Origin: Tillus elongatus
Taxonomy: Eukaryota; Arthropoda; Insecta; Coleoptera; Cleridae
NCBI GenBank assembly: GCA_964006375.1
Contig: OZ023266.1
Location: forward strand, 157,975,792 to 158,039,791
DNA length: 64,000 bases
Direction: 5' to 3'
Every line of letters starts with the position of its first letter. The stretch's first letter is position 1. The position numbers and the translations under genes were made by a program. The notes beneath the pieces were generated by a model that was not told the DNA's origin, made no database searches, and saw nothing but the letters and a program-made list of their open reading frames with translations. Positions 36,139-48,092 of this stretch are shown piece after piece.

Positions 36139-36200
36139 GTTATGCGTTAGATACGTATTTCGACAACAAAGTCATCTTGATCAGCAGCTGTCGCATAAAC
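36139..36200 (-). ncRNA. Hammerhead-ribozyme-like motif, left arm (likely inactive)
   Basis: On the minus strand: stem I strand TTATGCG, core CTGATCA (36178-36184), stem II GATGAC/TTT/GTTGTC, GAAA (36158-36161), a 2-bp stem III (TA-CG-TA) and TC before the expected cut at 36150/36149. The stem I partner CGCATAA then pairs perfectly over 7 bp. The core has C for the essential G8 (CTGATGA expected). The layout matches the minimal hammerheads known from Penelope-like elements. Confidence 0.6.
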
Positions 36201-36208
36201 AGGTTTAT

Positions 36209-36735
36209 CAGACCACTGCATGGTCACTGCTTCCTGCGCAATGCAACACGAGGTCACACAGTCATCACACCCACGTATCGTTTGGCACTACAACTCCGCG
36301 TACTGGGACGAAATGCGGGATTACTTTTCCTCATTGTCATGGGCGTCTGTCTGCTTCTCTCATCCTGACCCCTCTGATATCCCACAAAACGTCACGGAAA
36401 TTATCCAAGCTGGCATGGAATTATTTATTCCACGTTCACATAAAACCTCTTCAGCCACTTAAAAGCCCTGGTTCTCTAAATCCTGGGATAAGGCCAGACT
36501 TGAAATAATCAAAGCTCACAAAAGACTTCTATACAATCCCAGTCAAGAAAACTGTCAAGCGTTTAACAACGCAAGAAACCGCTATGTGTGTATTCTTTCT
36601 GAGGCAAAAAACTCGTTTAATAACCACATCAAAAACGAAGTCCTCTCAAGCTTCAACGGCAGCAAACCATTCCGGACTGTTGCTAAATCTATTGGCAATA
36701 ATTTCTGCAAGAGCGCGTTCTGACCTCTTGTTTCA
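36209..36735 (+). pseudogene. LINE fragment (copy B), EN to RT linker
   Basis: Plus strand, ~527 bp, homologous to 49232-49760 of copy D. It encodes MVTASCAMQHEVTQSSHPRIVWHYNSAYWDEM, PDPSDIPQNVTEIIQAGMELF, then after a stop KPWFSKSWDKARLEIIKAHKRLL and SFNNHIKNEV. Both ends are cut by hammerhead-bearing arms, not by a 3' tail, so it was captured rather than inserted by normal retroposition. Confidence 0.85.
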
Positions 36736-36790
36736 CTGATGAAGACAACTTCGTTGTCGAAATATGTATCTAGGGCATAAGTCCTTCTTA
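36736..36790 (+). ncRNA. Hammerhead-ribozyme-like motif, right arm (core intact)
   Basis: CTGATGA (36736-36742), stem II GACAA/CTTCG/TTGTC, GAAA (36759-36762), minimal stem III TA-TG-TA, then TC with the expected cut after 36770. All core bases match the hammerhead consensus. The 5' strand of stem I is missing because LINE sequence abuts the core directly, so self-cleavage in cis is doubtful. Confidence 0.6.
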
Positions 36791-36831
36791 TTATTTTTGT
36801 GGTTTTTGGGGCGATTCAGCTTTTTGTTTCA

Positions 36832-37058
36832 GTTTACAGCCACAGTGTCGCAGTCTTTTATAAAATATAGGTAAGGTATTTGTTGCTCGCTAAATAAAGA
36901 TATATTTTTAAGATCATTTTTAGGTTTTGTTCTGTCAAATTTTGTTTCATAATCAACTACGCAGGAATTTTTTGCAAGCGACAATGATCCTGACCAAAGA
37001 ATATCATATGGTACCAGCATTATTTATAGGCGCCCTCTTTGAGATTCTCTGGACAATT
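36832..37058. other. Unclassified sequence
   Basis: Nothing recognised. Confidence 0.3.
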
Positions 37059-37330
37059 GCTTTCCTGGGAGGTGAATTGGCAGGCAAGGATCGATAGATC
37101 AGCCCGCGAGATCCCCACACCTTACACCCATGGATTATCCCTTTGGGGTTATGTAAGGTCCAAGTTCTACGTCAGCAGACCACAAAATTAGGCCGGAAAT
37201 GATTGAAAATGTACAAGAAAGAAGTTCTACAGACTTGCGTATTGCCAAGTAGTCGGTGGTTGCACGCTTAATTTAAGAATTGCTTTTTAATAAGTTGATG
37301 CGTCATTCAAAACAAATTGTGGAAAAGCAC
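37059..37330 (+). pseudogene. Mariner-superfamily transposase C-terminal remnant
   Basis: The plus strand encodes FPGR, a stop in place of Trp, IGRQGSIDQPARSPHLTPMDYP, then after a one-base shift LSLWGYVRSKFYVSRPQN, and in a further frame ENVQERSSTDLRIAK. These match the third-Asp region of the DD41D-type transposases in this window (RWIGRMGTIEWPVRSPDMTPLD). No terminal repeats were found. Old and dead. Confidence 0.65.
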
Positions 37331-37459
37331 CTTGCATTAAAAAATCTATATTTTTATCAAATAATGTAATAATGTCTGAGGATTTTTCAGAAAAAAAAAT
37401 TTTTCGCTTTTTCTTAATTTATAAGTGAAACGGAGTAATGGTCCACAATACTTGTATGA

Positions 37460-37524
37460 AACTGTATTAATAATTTAAGGGGTATGCCCTTATTGATCTC
37501 ATACCCCTTAAATTATTAATACAG

Positions 37525-37526
<2 letters not shown>
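37460..37526. repeat. Perfect hairpin, 27-bp arms
   Basis: Arms 37460-37486 and 37500-37526 are exact inverted copies (aactgtattaataatttaag...), with a 13-nt loop, followed directly by (TA)n. Confidence 0.9.

Positions 37527-37605
<79 letters not shown>
37527..37605. repeat. (TA)n microsatellite
   Basis: About 79 bp of TA ending at the left border of a mariner remnant. Confidence 0.95.
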
Positions 37606-37608
<3 letters not shown>

Positions 37609-37998
37609 GGGAGGGGAGGAGGAGTAGCCCAGGAGTCCGGAATAAAATTAGTATACTCTTAACCTTTAACTTTTGGGGAAAACGCTCGGACGCGTCAATT
37701 TATATTTATAATGTATGCTCACATTTTGACGTTATTCGTTTGTTCTTTTATAGACATTTGTCAAAGATATGACATCGATTTTTTTAAAAATTAAATGGAA
37801 ACATACAACTTGTGATAGATCATTTGAATGCTAATATCTCGTACAGTATGCTTGTAAATTTTGGCGAGATTCTGTCACGCTATTTCAAAATGGCGACTGT
37901 TAAAAGTTAAAAAAAAATACCTATTTAAATAAGCGGAAATGATAAATCATTGATGTGTTTTTTACCTTTCCAGGTAAGAGATTTTCATTGTTTCACGT

Positions 37999-38835
37999 TC
38001 TGTCATTTTGTGACATTGTAACTTAACGATACATAGTTATCGTTTATTTATTTATTTTGTAAAAAAAATAATAATAATAATAAACATGTAACGAAGCAAA
38101 ACAAAAAACTACAAAAGCGCTGTTTAACGTGGCAAATGCTGGCTGGGAATGTCCTCCACCCTCTATTTGGCATGCTCCCAGACGGTGGTAGAATCCGTCG
38201 ACGGAATTCCGAATGGCTTCATCCGGTATGTTATGTGTCTCCAATCTAATTTTGTTTTTCAAATCTTCAATATTATTTGGCCTATTTTGGTATACTTTTT
38301 CTTTTAAATACCTCCAAAGAAAATAGTCTAGAGGCGTTAAGTCTGTGAACCTCGGTGGCCATTCAATTGTACCACGTCGTCCAATCCAGCGACCTGGAAA
38401 TATCTTATCTAAATATCTTCTCACATCGACACCAAAATGCGGGGGAGCACCATCTTGCTGAAACCAAATTGTTTCATTAGGTATACCTGGATCTACTTCG
38501 TTTTACGTTCTGTCATTTTGTGACATTGTAACTTAACGATACATAGTTATCGTTTATTTATTTATTTTGTAAAGAAATAAATAATAATAAACATGTAACG
38601 AAGCAAAACAAAAAACTACAAAAGCGCTGTTTAACGTGGCAAATGCTGGAAATGTCCTCCACCCTCTATTTGGCATGCTCCCAGACGATGGTAAAATCCG
38701 TCGACGGAATTCCGAATGGCTTCATCCGGTGTGTTATGTGTCTCCAATCTAATTTTATTTTTCAAATCTTCAATATTATTTGGCCTATTTTGGTATACTT
38801 TTTCTTTTAAATACCCCAAAAGAAAATAGTCTAGA
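37999..38835 (+). repeat. Tandem duplication inside the mariner remnant
   Basis: The block starting gttctgtcattttgtgacat occurs at about 37999 and about 38502. The second copy is colinear for ~330 bp to cttttaaataccc, with small indels, then joins the N-terminal transposase segment. Confidence 0.85.
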
Positions 38836-39319
38836 GGCGAAAGTATTCATCAGAAAATAATATGTTCTGTGGAAACCTATTATTCTCGTCACACCGTCTC
38901 ATCATTTCTTCGCAGAATTGCAAAAGCCTGTCATAGTCATCTTTTAAAAGCTCTTGGACAAGATATACTTCATAAGGGTGGTATTTTACTGCCTTCAAAA
39001 ATCTTCCAATAGTACCTCTAGATGTATCATGATTTTGAGCCAATGAAACTTTTGAAACATGCGGATTATCCTGCAGAGATAATGCAATATCTAATTTTTC
39101 ATCGTCGCCTAAAACACGTGGCCGTCCATTCCTAGGCAAGTCCTTTACTCTGCCTGTTCATCAAATTTGTGGAATATTTTATCAACATTGCCCTGTGAAA
39201 TTTGTTCTTCCGGATATGTAGCATTAAATAAAATGCACACTTCACTTTGACTTCTTATTTTATCTCAGCATCCTAACAATATCAAGTCTTCGATGCGCTG
39301 CTTTTCCGACAAAACCATT
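38044..39319 (-). pseudogene. DD41D-type transposase, truncated and partly duplicated
   Basis: The start is probably ATG at 39319 (MVLSEKQRIEDLILLG), followed by an in-frame TGA and a shift. Then come the second DNA-binding region (GRPRVLGDDEKLDIALSLQ), VKYHPYEVYLVQELLKDDYDRLLQFCEEM and the first Asp (ILFSDEYF), where the frame breaks at 38831. The C-terminal part appears twice: 38631-38819 (partial) and 38044-38505. The latter contains WFQQDGAPPHFG and TPLDYFLW with 41 residues between the catalytic Asp. The region between the first and second Asp is missing. Confidence 0.82.
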
Positions 39320-39770
39320 TTTGTTTATAAAATTGTAAAATAATACTTCCGAAATACCTAAATTAATTTGGCAGGTACAGAATGTCAATAAATGACAGAA
39401 CGTGAAGCAATGAAAATATCTTACCTGGAAAGGTAAAAAACACAACAATAATTTATCATTTCCGCTTATTTAAATAGGGATTTCTTAAAAACTTTTAACA
39501 GTCGCCATTTTGAAATAGCTTGACAGAATCGCGCCAAAATTTATGAGCATACTGTACGAGATATTAGCATTCAAATGATGTATTACAAATTGTATGTTTC
39601 CACTTAAAAAAATATCGATGACGTCATATCTTTGGCAAATGTCTATAAAAAAACAAACGACTAACGTCAAAATGTGGGCATATATAAAACTAAATTGACG
39701 GGTCCGAGTGTTTTCTCCAAAAGTTAAAAGTTAAGGGTATATTAATTTTATTCCGGACTTCTGGGCAGCC

Positions 39771-39884
<114 letters not shown>

Positions 39885-40429
39885 TATTTCAAATTTGAGA
39901 TTGTATGTGGTGAACTTTTGAACTTTTTTCTTTCTAGGAAAATATAATGTTTTCATTTTTTTAAATTTCTATTGGTCGCTAAGCTTCTTACAAAGCTCAT
40001 TAAATTAATAAACACTTGACACGTTTTTCCAATAATAACAGCGGTAGCTATAAAATACAGTTTATGCTGGTTGGATAATTTCGTTCTGGCTACATAAATA
40101 TAAAATATGGGATTATGTCGGAAACATGCTATGCGACTTTTATCATGTGCGTCAAAAATATCCGACAAAGTCTAAATTTAGTACAAAGTATTTTCGCTGT
40201 AAAACTGACGTGTTGGGTCAGAGATACTCATTGAGTTACATTTTATAATTTAGATATGAATAATAATAATTAAAACATAATCATTAATTATGGCAATGGA
40301 CACTTAGCCAAAAACTGCAAATGTAAAAAACAAGTACTTAACATATACGCAGGCAGAGAAACTAATTACGGCTTCGCATTCCCGAAGGTACATAGTGACT
40401 TTTTAAATTCGTTTTAGCGACTTTTCGTG

Positions 40430-40431
<2 letters not shown>
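39885..40431. other. Unclassified sequence
   Basis: Nothing recognised. Confidence 0.35.

Positions 40432-40514
<83 letters not shown>
40432..40514. repeat. (TA)n microsatellite
   Basis: About 83 bp of pure TA. Confidence 0.95.
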
Positions 40515-40517
<3 letters not shown>

Positions 40518-40777
40518 TATTTGACTTGAAGTGAAGAAAATTCATGATATCATAACGGGTCGGCCGATGTTCAAAACAAAATTCTCTGTAAATAAGATAC
40601 CCCAAAAGTTCCATATCCTGGTATGCATTATTTTAAGATTCGCTTTTTCCATAGCTTACTACAATGACAAAAAGGACTAAAGCATATTAGGCACTTTTTT
40701 ACGGAAAAAACAAATATATCTATCGATTTAGGCCCATGTGTAAGCCACAAATCCCAAGTTTCAATATCGTCAAAGGC

Positions 40778-41838
40778 TTTCCTGGTATTAAGAGAAGAGA
40801 GCATCTTTCGTACATTTTTAGTTTTGAAAATAATATTCGTCATTTTATGCGGGATATTGGGGACTGTTGGTGGTTGATTTATGCGGGACATTGGGGACTG
40901 TTGGTGGTTGAACATTTGGAGGTGGGTTGAGAGTAGAATTGCCGGCGAAAAAGGGGCAAAAATTTCAGCCTTACCCAGGACGGTAGAAGCAATTTCATCC
41001 CCTGAAACAAGAGGTGGGAACCCTTGCAGAAATTATTCCCAATTCCAGAAGGGTTTGCTGCCGTTGGAGCTTGAGAGGACTTTGTTTTTGATGTGGCTAT
41101 TAAACGAGCTTTTTGTCTCAGAAAGAATGCGGACATAGCGGTTTCTTGCGTCGTTATGTGCTTGACGGTTTTCCTGCGTCGTTAAATGCTTGACGGTTTT
41201 CTTGACTGGGATTGTGTAGAAGCGTTTTGTGAGCTTTGACCTTTTAAAGTCTGGCCTTGTCACGGGATTTAGAGAACCAGGGCTTTTGAAAGGCTGAATA
41301 AGTTTTCTGTGTACGTGGAACAAATAATTCCATGAAGCAGACGGACGCCCATGGAAATGGGGAAAAGTAATACCGCATTTCGTCCCAGTTCGCGGAGTCG
41401 TAGTGCCAAACGATACGTGGTTGTGATGACTGTGTGACCTTGGCTTGCATTGCGCAGGAAGTAGTGACCATGCCGTGGTCTAAGCGACCAAGGGGGGCAG
41501 TGACTGATGTATTATAGCATTCAGGTTTTGTAGTAAGACGTAGATCCAATAGTTTAGAGCTGTGTGTTGGTATGCGAGGAAAGTAAGTAGGTTGCTGAAC
41601 CATATTGGCTAAAGAATTGCTGACTGCGAAGGACTCCGCTGCTCTCCCTTGTGGCTCGGTTTTTGAAGATCCTAGCCATTCCTTATTATGGACATTGAAG
41701 TCACCAAGAATAGTGACCTCAGAGGAAGGATATTCAGAAATCAGATGATCGGTTTTTTCAGAAAGGTAGTCGAAGAGCCGAACGAAGTTGTTGTCAGAAG
41801 CTGACCGGTAAATGCAACAGATGAGTTTAGTTGCAGCC

Positions 41839-41885
<47 letters not shown>

Positions 41886-42190
41886 ATCCAAAGTATGTCT
41901 CTTCTTCTAGCTTGCAAATTGGGGAGTCTGGTGCAGGGTAGATTGCTACGGACGTATGCGCACACACCTCTATGCAATCTAAAGGAAGTAAGGAGCTCAT
42001 ACCCCAGGAAATTAAGGTGATTAGTGGCTGTTTTGGCACTGATTTGGGTTTCGGTGAGGAAGAGGAGTTGGGGCCTATTAGCCTGGAGGAAATGGTGGAC
42101 GGAGTTCAGGTTAGAATTTAGGCCACATATATTCGAGAAGGATATGTTAAATATTGATGCCGGTGCCCCTTGCACACCCCTCTCCCGGAG
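40778..42190 (-). pseudogene. CR1/Jockey-type LINE ORF2 fragment (copy C)
   Basis: Minus strand, same family as copies A and D. The endonuclease portion is well preserved: NISFSNICGLNSNLNS, LLFLTETQI, LICCIYRSAS, VTILGDFNVHNKEWLG, LGRLDHGMVT. Then comes the linker QKPWFSKSRDKARL, SFNSHIKNKV and KMLSSLNTRKAF. Homology stops at about 40778, so the RT and 3' end are missing. A small tandem duplication lies at about 40845-40912 and a (CT)n expansion inside EN. Upstream coding (to 42277, MSRFPLETKMMVAPPC) may be 5' leader. Confidence 0.85.
41842..41881. repeat. (GA)n/(CT)n microsatellite inside LINE copy C
   Basis: About 40 bp of AG in the endonuclease-coding region, encoding a Ser-Leu run after ILWMKL. 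Copies A and D have only 3-4 repeats at this position. Confidence 0.9.
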
Positions 42191-42386
42191 ATCCGAATGG
42201 AGGGGTATTTTATCTCCGGAATCTTTTGTACAAGGAGGAGCCACCATCATTTTTGTTTCTAAGGGAAACCGACTCATACACCAGAACCGGAAACGTCCGT
42301 TGGGACTTCACCGACCACTTGATGTAAGGGGTGGTACCTCCACGGGCGTGAAAAAAATCTTTACTATCACGTAAAGGAAAAGTTCG

Positions 42387-43115
42387 CTACCACCTACCAA
42401 TGCCTACCATGCTTAGAAAAATAATTGAAAATCTGCAGGGAAAAACGATCACACGAGATGATAATGTGACAACACGAGAACTATATTGTAAATTCTTATT
42501 AGATAAAGATGTAAGCCCAAGTATTGGGACAAAATACCCCAATGTAAAATGGAGCAAGGTGTGGAGTGTAATAAACAACAAATTCAAGAAAACAGAATAG
42601 AGATCTGCGATGTACAAAGTCGTGAACGAAGCATGTACAGCCAGAGAAAAAATGTTGAGACACGGCTTAACACAGGATGGGGGGTCTTTGCAGTGCAAAA
42701 GTGTAGACGACATACAACACCAATTAAAAAAGTGCAGGAAAGCTAAGGTAAACTGGGAGTGGATAAAAAATATACTAATAAATACATTTAAAACTCACGG
42801 TATCAGCGAAAACCTATATCAAAATTTGACTACGGACTGCCAGACAAAAGGAAAAGATAAACAGCTTGGCTGTGGTTCATTTGTGCTGTCGTGTTCATAA
42901 ATATGGAAAAGAAATGGGATCTAGAAAAGCTTAAAAACATGTATAGGTTAGATGGACTAGCAAAAGTGAAACAGTTAAGTTTGCAAGTATCAGCCGGAAA
43001 TTATTTTGCTTTTAGTAATTTCTTGTTTGTCGATAAAAGCGTTTATGTTAAGTATATATAATTTGTATTTCGCATTGTGACCAGTCTTTAGTTTGCTGAA
43101 TAAAATATTTTAGAA
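42387..43115 (+). pseudogene. LINE C-terminal fragment with zinc-binding RVT-like region
   Basis: The plus strand encodes MLRKIIENLQGKTITRDDNV, KYPNVKWSKVWSVINNKF, then after a stop AMYKVVNEACTAREKMLRHGL and LQCKSVDDIQHQLKKC. This is the pattern of the C-terminal zinc-binding region of non-LTR RTs, with the first Cys replaced by Ser. KVNWEWIKNILINTF follows. A 3' untranslated stretch with AATAAA near 43100 follows. A different family from copies A-D. Confidence 0.6.
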
Positions 43116-43320
43116 AAAAAGTGTAGGTCTTAGAGATTATGTTGGATAATCAAAATTTTGTATAAAAAAACTAATGCGTTCTCTATTGTAGGCTAAGTAC
43201 TTTTCAATACCTCCTCGTACATACTTTTTTTTCAATTTTTTCGTTCAGAATTTTTTAGAACAAATGAACGTTCTGTTGAATGTGTGGGTCTTAGAGATTA
43301 TGTTGAATAATCAAAATTTT

Positions 43321-43580
43321 ACATACATACCTGGAGACTACTTCTCTGGCTTCACTGTTGGTTTTCGTTTTTGTATGTGAACAACGTAGCCAGCGCGTAA
43401 GCTAACTGGAGCAAGTGGCCCTTACGAATTCTGGATGTTCTAGGATGTTCTTCAACGTTGAACATCCAGAATTCGTAAGGACCACTTGCTCCAGTTAGCT
43501 TACGCGCTGGCGACGTCCTTCACCTACAAAAACGAAAACCAACAGTGAAGCCAGAGAAGTAGTCTCCAAGTCTGTATGTA
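43321..43580. mobile_element. Foldback MITE, second copy of family CTACATAGACTTGGAGAC
   Basis: 260 bp. Arms ctggagactacttctctggc and aagctaactggagcaag pair with their inverses to a centre at about 43450 (gatgttctaggatgttcttc). It matches 20465-20779 but has a shorter centre. No ORF. Confidence 0.85.
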
Positions 43581-44535
43581 GTATTGACAAATTTCGAAAA
43601 GTTTCACCAAGTTAGGGCAACAACAATCAATGAATCAAAATTTTGCTTAAAAAAATATTGCGTAATCTGTTGTAGGATAACTACTTTTCAATACTTCCTC
43701 ATGCATGCATTTTTTTTCAACTTTCGGATTCAGAAACTTCTGGAACAAGTTTATGCATGTTTTGGACAAAGTCGAATAGATGTATAAGCCATCAAGCAAA
43801 CAATGATATGTTTTATGAAAGTTTTTGGAAAATGAAAAGGGATACGTCCTTTTCAAATAAATGCTTTTTGTTTGGCTGTATCATCTTATTGTGCCTGTTA
43901 TTATTTTTAATACATTAAGGGTCAATTACGAATTGCTAAATCTAATAACACAAATTATGTTGCTACATTTTAGAAAAGTACCTCTGGTTGACAGAAAACA
44001 ACCCTAATTTATTACCCAAAAGCCTACAGAATAAATTGTTTTCGTTTCCATCCGCTATATAAAACACTAGTTGTGGCAATAAGCAGAAATAATATGCATG
44101 AAAAAGCAAATACCAGATAATAAGTCTCTGAAAAAGACACTTTAGAAACACTACAGCCTGTAAAAGTAAGCAGCAGCGTTCCAGAGAGCACTCGAGAAAG
44201 AAAATACAACCTCCAAACTTATAACGTTCGGAGATACAGATGAATTTGTTAGAACAAGTACCCCTTTACAAAAGAGAATTATTCGTCAATATTTTCCCAA
44301 AAAAATATTTTTGGTTAAACACAGCAGTTGTATTTTCAAGAAATTGATTCATTCTGAAGTAACGATAATGAAAGATAATAAACCTATTTTCATAAAAGCA
44401 AGTAAATTTGCTCTTTTAATTAATACATGAGGGATGAGTTTGTTAGTCTAAAAAGACCAGCCTTTGTTTCGTAAAAAAAAAATTCACTTGGCATTCCACG
44501 CCAAATCGGACAGTTTTACAACTTTGGATTTTTGA
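43581..44535. other. Unclassified AT-rich sequence
   Basis: No gene, repeat family or structured element recognised in this ~950 bp. Confidence 0.35.
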
Positions 44536-44539
44536 TTTC

Positions 44540-44639
44540 CTCAAAAAAAATTCACTAATGAGGAGATCCCGACTTTTGAATTTTGAAAAAATTTCTTCAA
44601 ATGAGCGCTAATTAGGCCCCCCAGAACACATATCCGGGG
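44540..44639 (-). repeat. Copy of the GACCCCGGATATG repeat (inverted)
   Basis: Reads ttcactaatgaggagatccc, then cttcaaatgagcgctaatta and acacatatccggggt, the reverse complement of the copy at 5522. Confidence 0.65.
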
Positions 44640-45477
<838 letters not shown>

Positions 45478-45601
45478 ACAGGCTGGCCCATAAGTCGTTG
45501 GTGATACAAATTTTCTTTTTTCTTTAATCAAACACGCCTTATGTTATTCCATTTTTGCATTTTCCATCGAAATATAATGTATGTTTGTAAGAAAAGAAAT
45601 T
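45478..45601 (-). repeat. Composite repeat end (inverted relative to 19629)
   Basis: Reads cacaggctggcccataagtcg, a run of T, then acacgccttatgttatt and catcgaaatataatg. It directly abuts the next GCAGCAAG-family element, in the same association as at 19629. Confidence 0.5.
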
Positions 45602-45913
45602 CTGGGTGCAGCAAGTGCGTTATGGTAGCGAATTTTTATCAAATGCTTCATATTTGAATATCCAAATTTGCTATTAACCTATAAGGTTGACCAAGAAACG
45701 AGTTTTTCCGGGAACACTTTAAGTTTACTTTTGGAAATTTTTGTACATTTTCACACAATAAAGTTATTTTGATGAAACATGGCACATTGTTTTTACTATA
45801 TAGGTTATACTGGTAACCAAAATAGATGCCTGCTTTCTTAAAAAGAAAACACATATCTGCAATAAAAACATTTTTATGAAAATTCACTACCATAAGGCAC
45901 TTGCTGCGTCCAG
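45602..45913. mobile_element. GCAGCAAG-family inverted-repeat element, complete copy
   Basis: 312 bp. Left end ctgggtgcagcaagtgcgtt, right end taaggcacttgctgcgtcc. The body is inverted relative to the copy at 20925. No coding capacity. Confidence 0.8.
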
Positions 45914-46269
45914 AGATGTTTTTTTTACATTTTTTAGTACCCATAAAAAACTGTTCCTGATAAAATTTCAGTTTTTTTTGGTAACCCATTCAAAAGATTT
46001 CGGATTTTCAAAAAAATTGAGGTTTTTACGGTTTTTTTTTTGCTCATAACTTCTTTAGTAATGGTCCAAATTTGACCTTTTTTCTTTCAAAAGTTTCGTT
46101 GTTTTATTTACTTTTCACAGAAAAATATAAAAAAATTATGCCAAGTATTTTTTATGCGATTTTTGAAATTCAAACTTTTAATCGCATTTTTTAAACTGTT
46201 TGTACTCTTTGATTTTTTTTTGAAATTTTTTATGTCAAATTCTGGTTCAAGTTCAATGCCTGACAGACC
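45914..46269. other. Unclassified AT-rich sequence
   Basis: Many T and A runs; nothing recognised. Confidence 0.35.
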
Positions 46270-47477
46270 GAGTAGTTAACTGCCGCCTGCAGATTAATTC
46301 ATACAACAGTTATAAACCATACATCAACGGTAACCAAACTAAATATATACCAGGCAGCAAACATACTACCCGAACCAACAATCGTGAAATCTAGGCCGCA
46401 ATTATGGAAAATGACAGACGACATGAAATTAAAAATTTGCCAAGTGATTGTTATTTAACTGGGGGATTCGAATAATAATTAAAATACACTATAATTGTAG
46501 CTTTATTAACGGCCCCAAATATAGTTTTAGCGCAGGATAGATATATTATGCTGTCGCATAATATAGCAGAAATGTAAACAGAATCAAGGCAAGACTCTAT
46601 ATAAATGATTCTAAAATAGTTTCTTTTATGTTTAAACTTAAACATAAGACGTCATATAAGACCGAAACAGTCGTGGCATGCCTTTCAATGGTAATTATAC
46701 TAATTCTGTAATTAATTGTTACGTATACTTTGAGTATCATATCCCGGGCATGAAGCCGATCTAAAGTATCACGCAAATAAAACGTTAGTTGATGTGTGCC
46801 TAGATGGCGCAGGGGGCATCGCCCTTGCCTCCTAAGCAGAAGGTTACGCGATCGAATCCAGCTCGATGAATGTATTCTTTTGTGTTTTATTTTGACATTT
46901 GGAGAAACAATAGTGCACAGATTTCATATGTTTTAAATAAGATCTCATTTTTGTTTAAAACGCCTAAAAAAGTTTGAGTCTGAAATTATAATTTTGTTAT
47001 TGTTGATATTGAAAAAACAGGTTTGATTAGGTTGACTATAACGAAATCATAGTGGCGATTAATAAGGAAAAATTACTACGTTTATAATTTGGCAGATACT
47101 TTACTTTTCTAAATGTGAATTAAGTTTCCTTCTGGAAATCTTCTGTATAACTTCAACGCAATTTGTAATACAAGTTTCTTTTAAAGAGACTTACACTATC
47201 TACAGATATAGCCAAATTTAGTTCTTTAGCTTCATATAGAATTGAGTTTAGGGCATTTTTCTCAAAATGTGTTGGAACGCAAGATTTTTTCGATAATAGA
47301 GAGATATCGATGGTAACACTTTCGAAAGAATTCTTCATATGTGCCCGTACTAGCTCCTCTAAAATCGATCTTCAAGGTCTGTGTAAGTTTAAAGTATTAA
47401 CTTTACTAATATGCCGTATAATTATAGTGTACGATTCTGATGAAAATTCGCTACTATAACGCACATGATGCGTCCCG
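46270..47477 (+). repeat. 1.2-kb dispersed repeat, copy 1, with tRNA-like segment
   Basis: Colinear with 55174-56409 over the whole length (agtagttaactgcc, aaccaacaatc, gccgcaattatggaaaatga, ggtttgattaggttgact, ctacagatatag). It ends in the GCAGCAAG-type terminus (cgctactataacgcac...gcgtccc). No protein-coding content. A class II non-autonomous element carrying a tRNA-like promoter is one reading. Confidence 0.75.
46797..46870 (+). repeat. tRNA-like segment (A and B box)
   Basis: tagatggcgcagggggcatc resembles an A box and ggttacgcgatcgaatccag a B box. The D stem GGCG/CGCC pairs and the anticodon-loop position reads CTCCTAA. The T arm and acceptor stem do not close, so it is not a working tRNA gene. 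Confidence 0.5.
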
Positions 47478-47799
47478 ACATTTTTTTATCTTGTTTTACC
47501 CGCACTAGTCAATGTTACTAAGTCAAGTGCGTCTACGTAACCTTCTACATATTTCTACTATTTTACACCATATACCACGTACGTCATCTAATTTAACTTT
47601 AAATGAGAACAACGAGAACGAGACTACGGCCAATCATCGACGCCAGTAAGCAGTTTCACTTCACTATCCTGGAAATCGTGTCGCACGTTACACGGTACTG
47701 AAAGCTTAACGAACCCTCCGAAGGACAGAGCGTTCAACATAAATTCAACTTCATCAAACGCAATGTTGCAACTTCGGTTGACGTTAATTTACAGTATGT
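47478..47799. other. Unclassified sequence
   Basis: Nothing recognised. Confidence 0.3.
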
Positions 47800-48092
47800 C
47801 TTCCACAGTTCCTCCACCTGCTGCCCCCAACCGATCTACCAGGCGAACAGAGTGAATGCACCCTTTTACTGTCCAGGTCACCAGACACAGAACATCTTGT
47901 TATGCCCGATCTTTTGTCCCGAGGACTTCCAAGTTGTGTAATTCCTTGTCGGCACATGTGTTCCTTCTCCTCTGAACCTCCAAACCTTCAAGTCCAGAAT
48001 TAACAAGTTGCCTCTTTCCTCCTTGTCGACACCCACGGTACGATAGTATTTAGGCTGTGAGCACGCGTGGCGTGTTGTTGAAAACGAAAAAG
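47800..48092 (+). pseudogene. LINE 3'-end fragment (copy E, family A-D)
   Basis: Homologous to 51215-51505 and to the inverse of 26060-26310. It covers the last coding residues and 3' end (ttccacagttcctccacctg through ttaggctgtgagc to gttgttgaaaa). 5'-truncated, as usual for LINEs. Confidence 0.8.

Larger units (their letters stand above)
36092..36831. mobile_element. Composite: LINE fragment between inverted Penelope-type termini
   Basis: The outer ~95-bp arms (36092-36184 and 36736-36831) are imperfect inverted repeats sharing acaaaaataata and atacgtatttcgacaac (with changes in the right arm). Each contains a hammerhead-like motif pointing inward-to-outward. Between them lies a LINE fragment of the copy D family. 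Confidence 0.65.

Noticed and set aside
46797..46870. Functional tRNA gene
   Set aside because: Box A and B are present but the acceptor and T stems do not pair; the duplicate at 55715 has a deletion in the anticodon arm. Treated as tRNA-derived.
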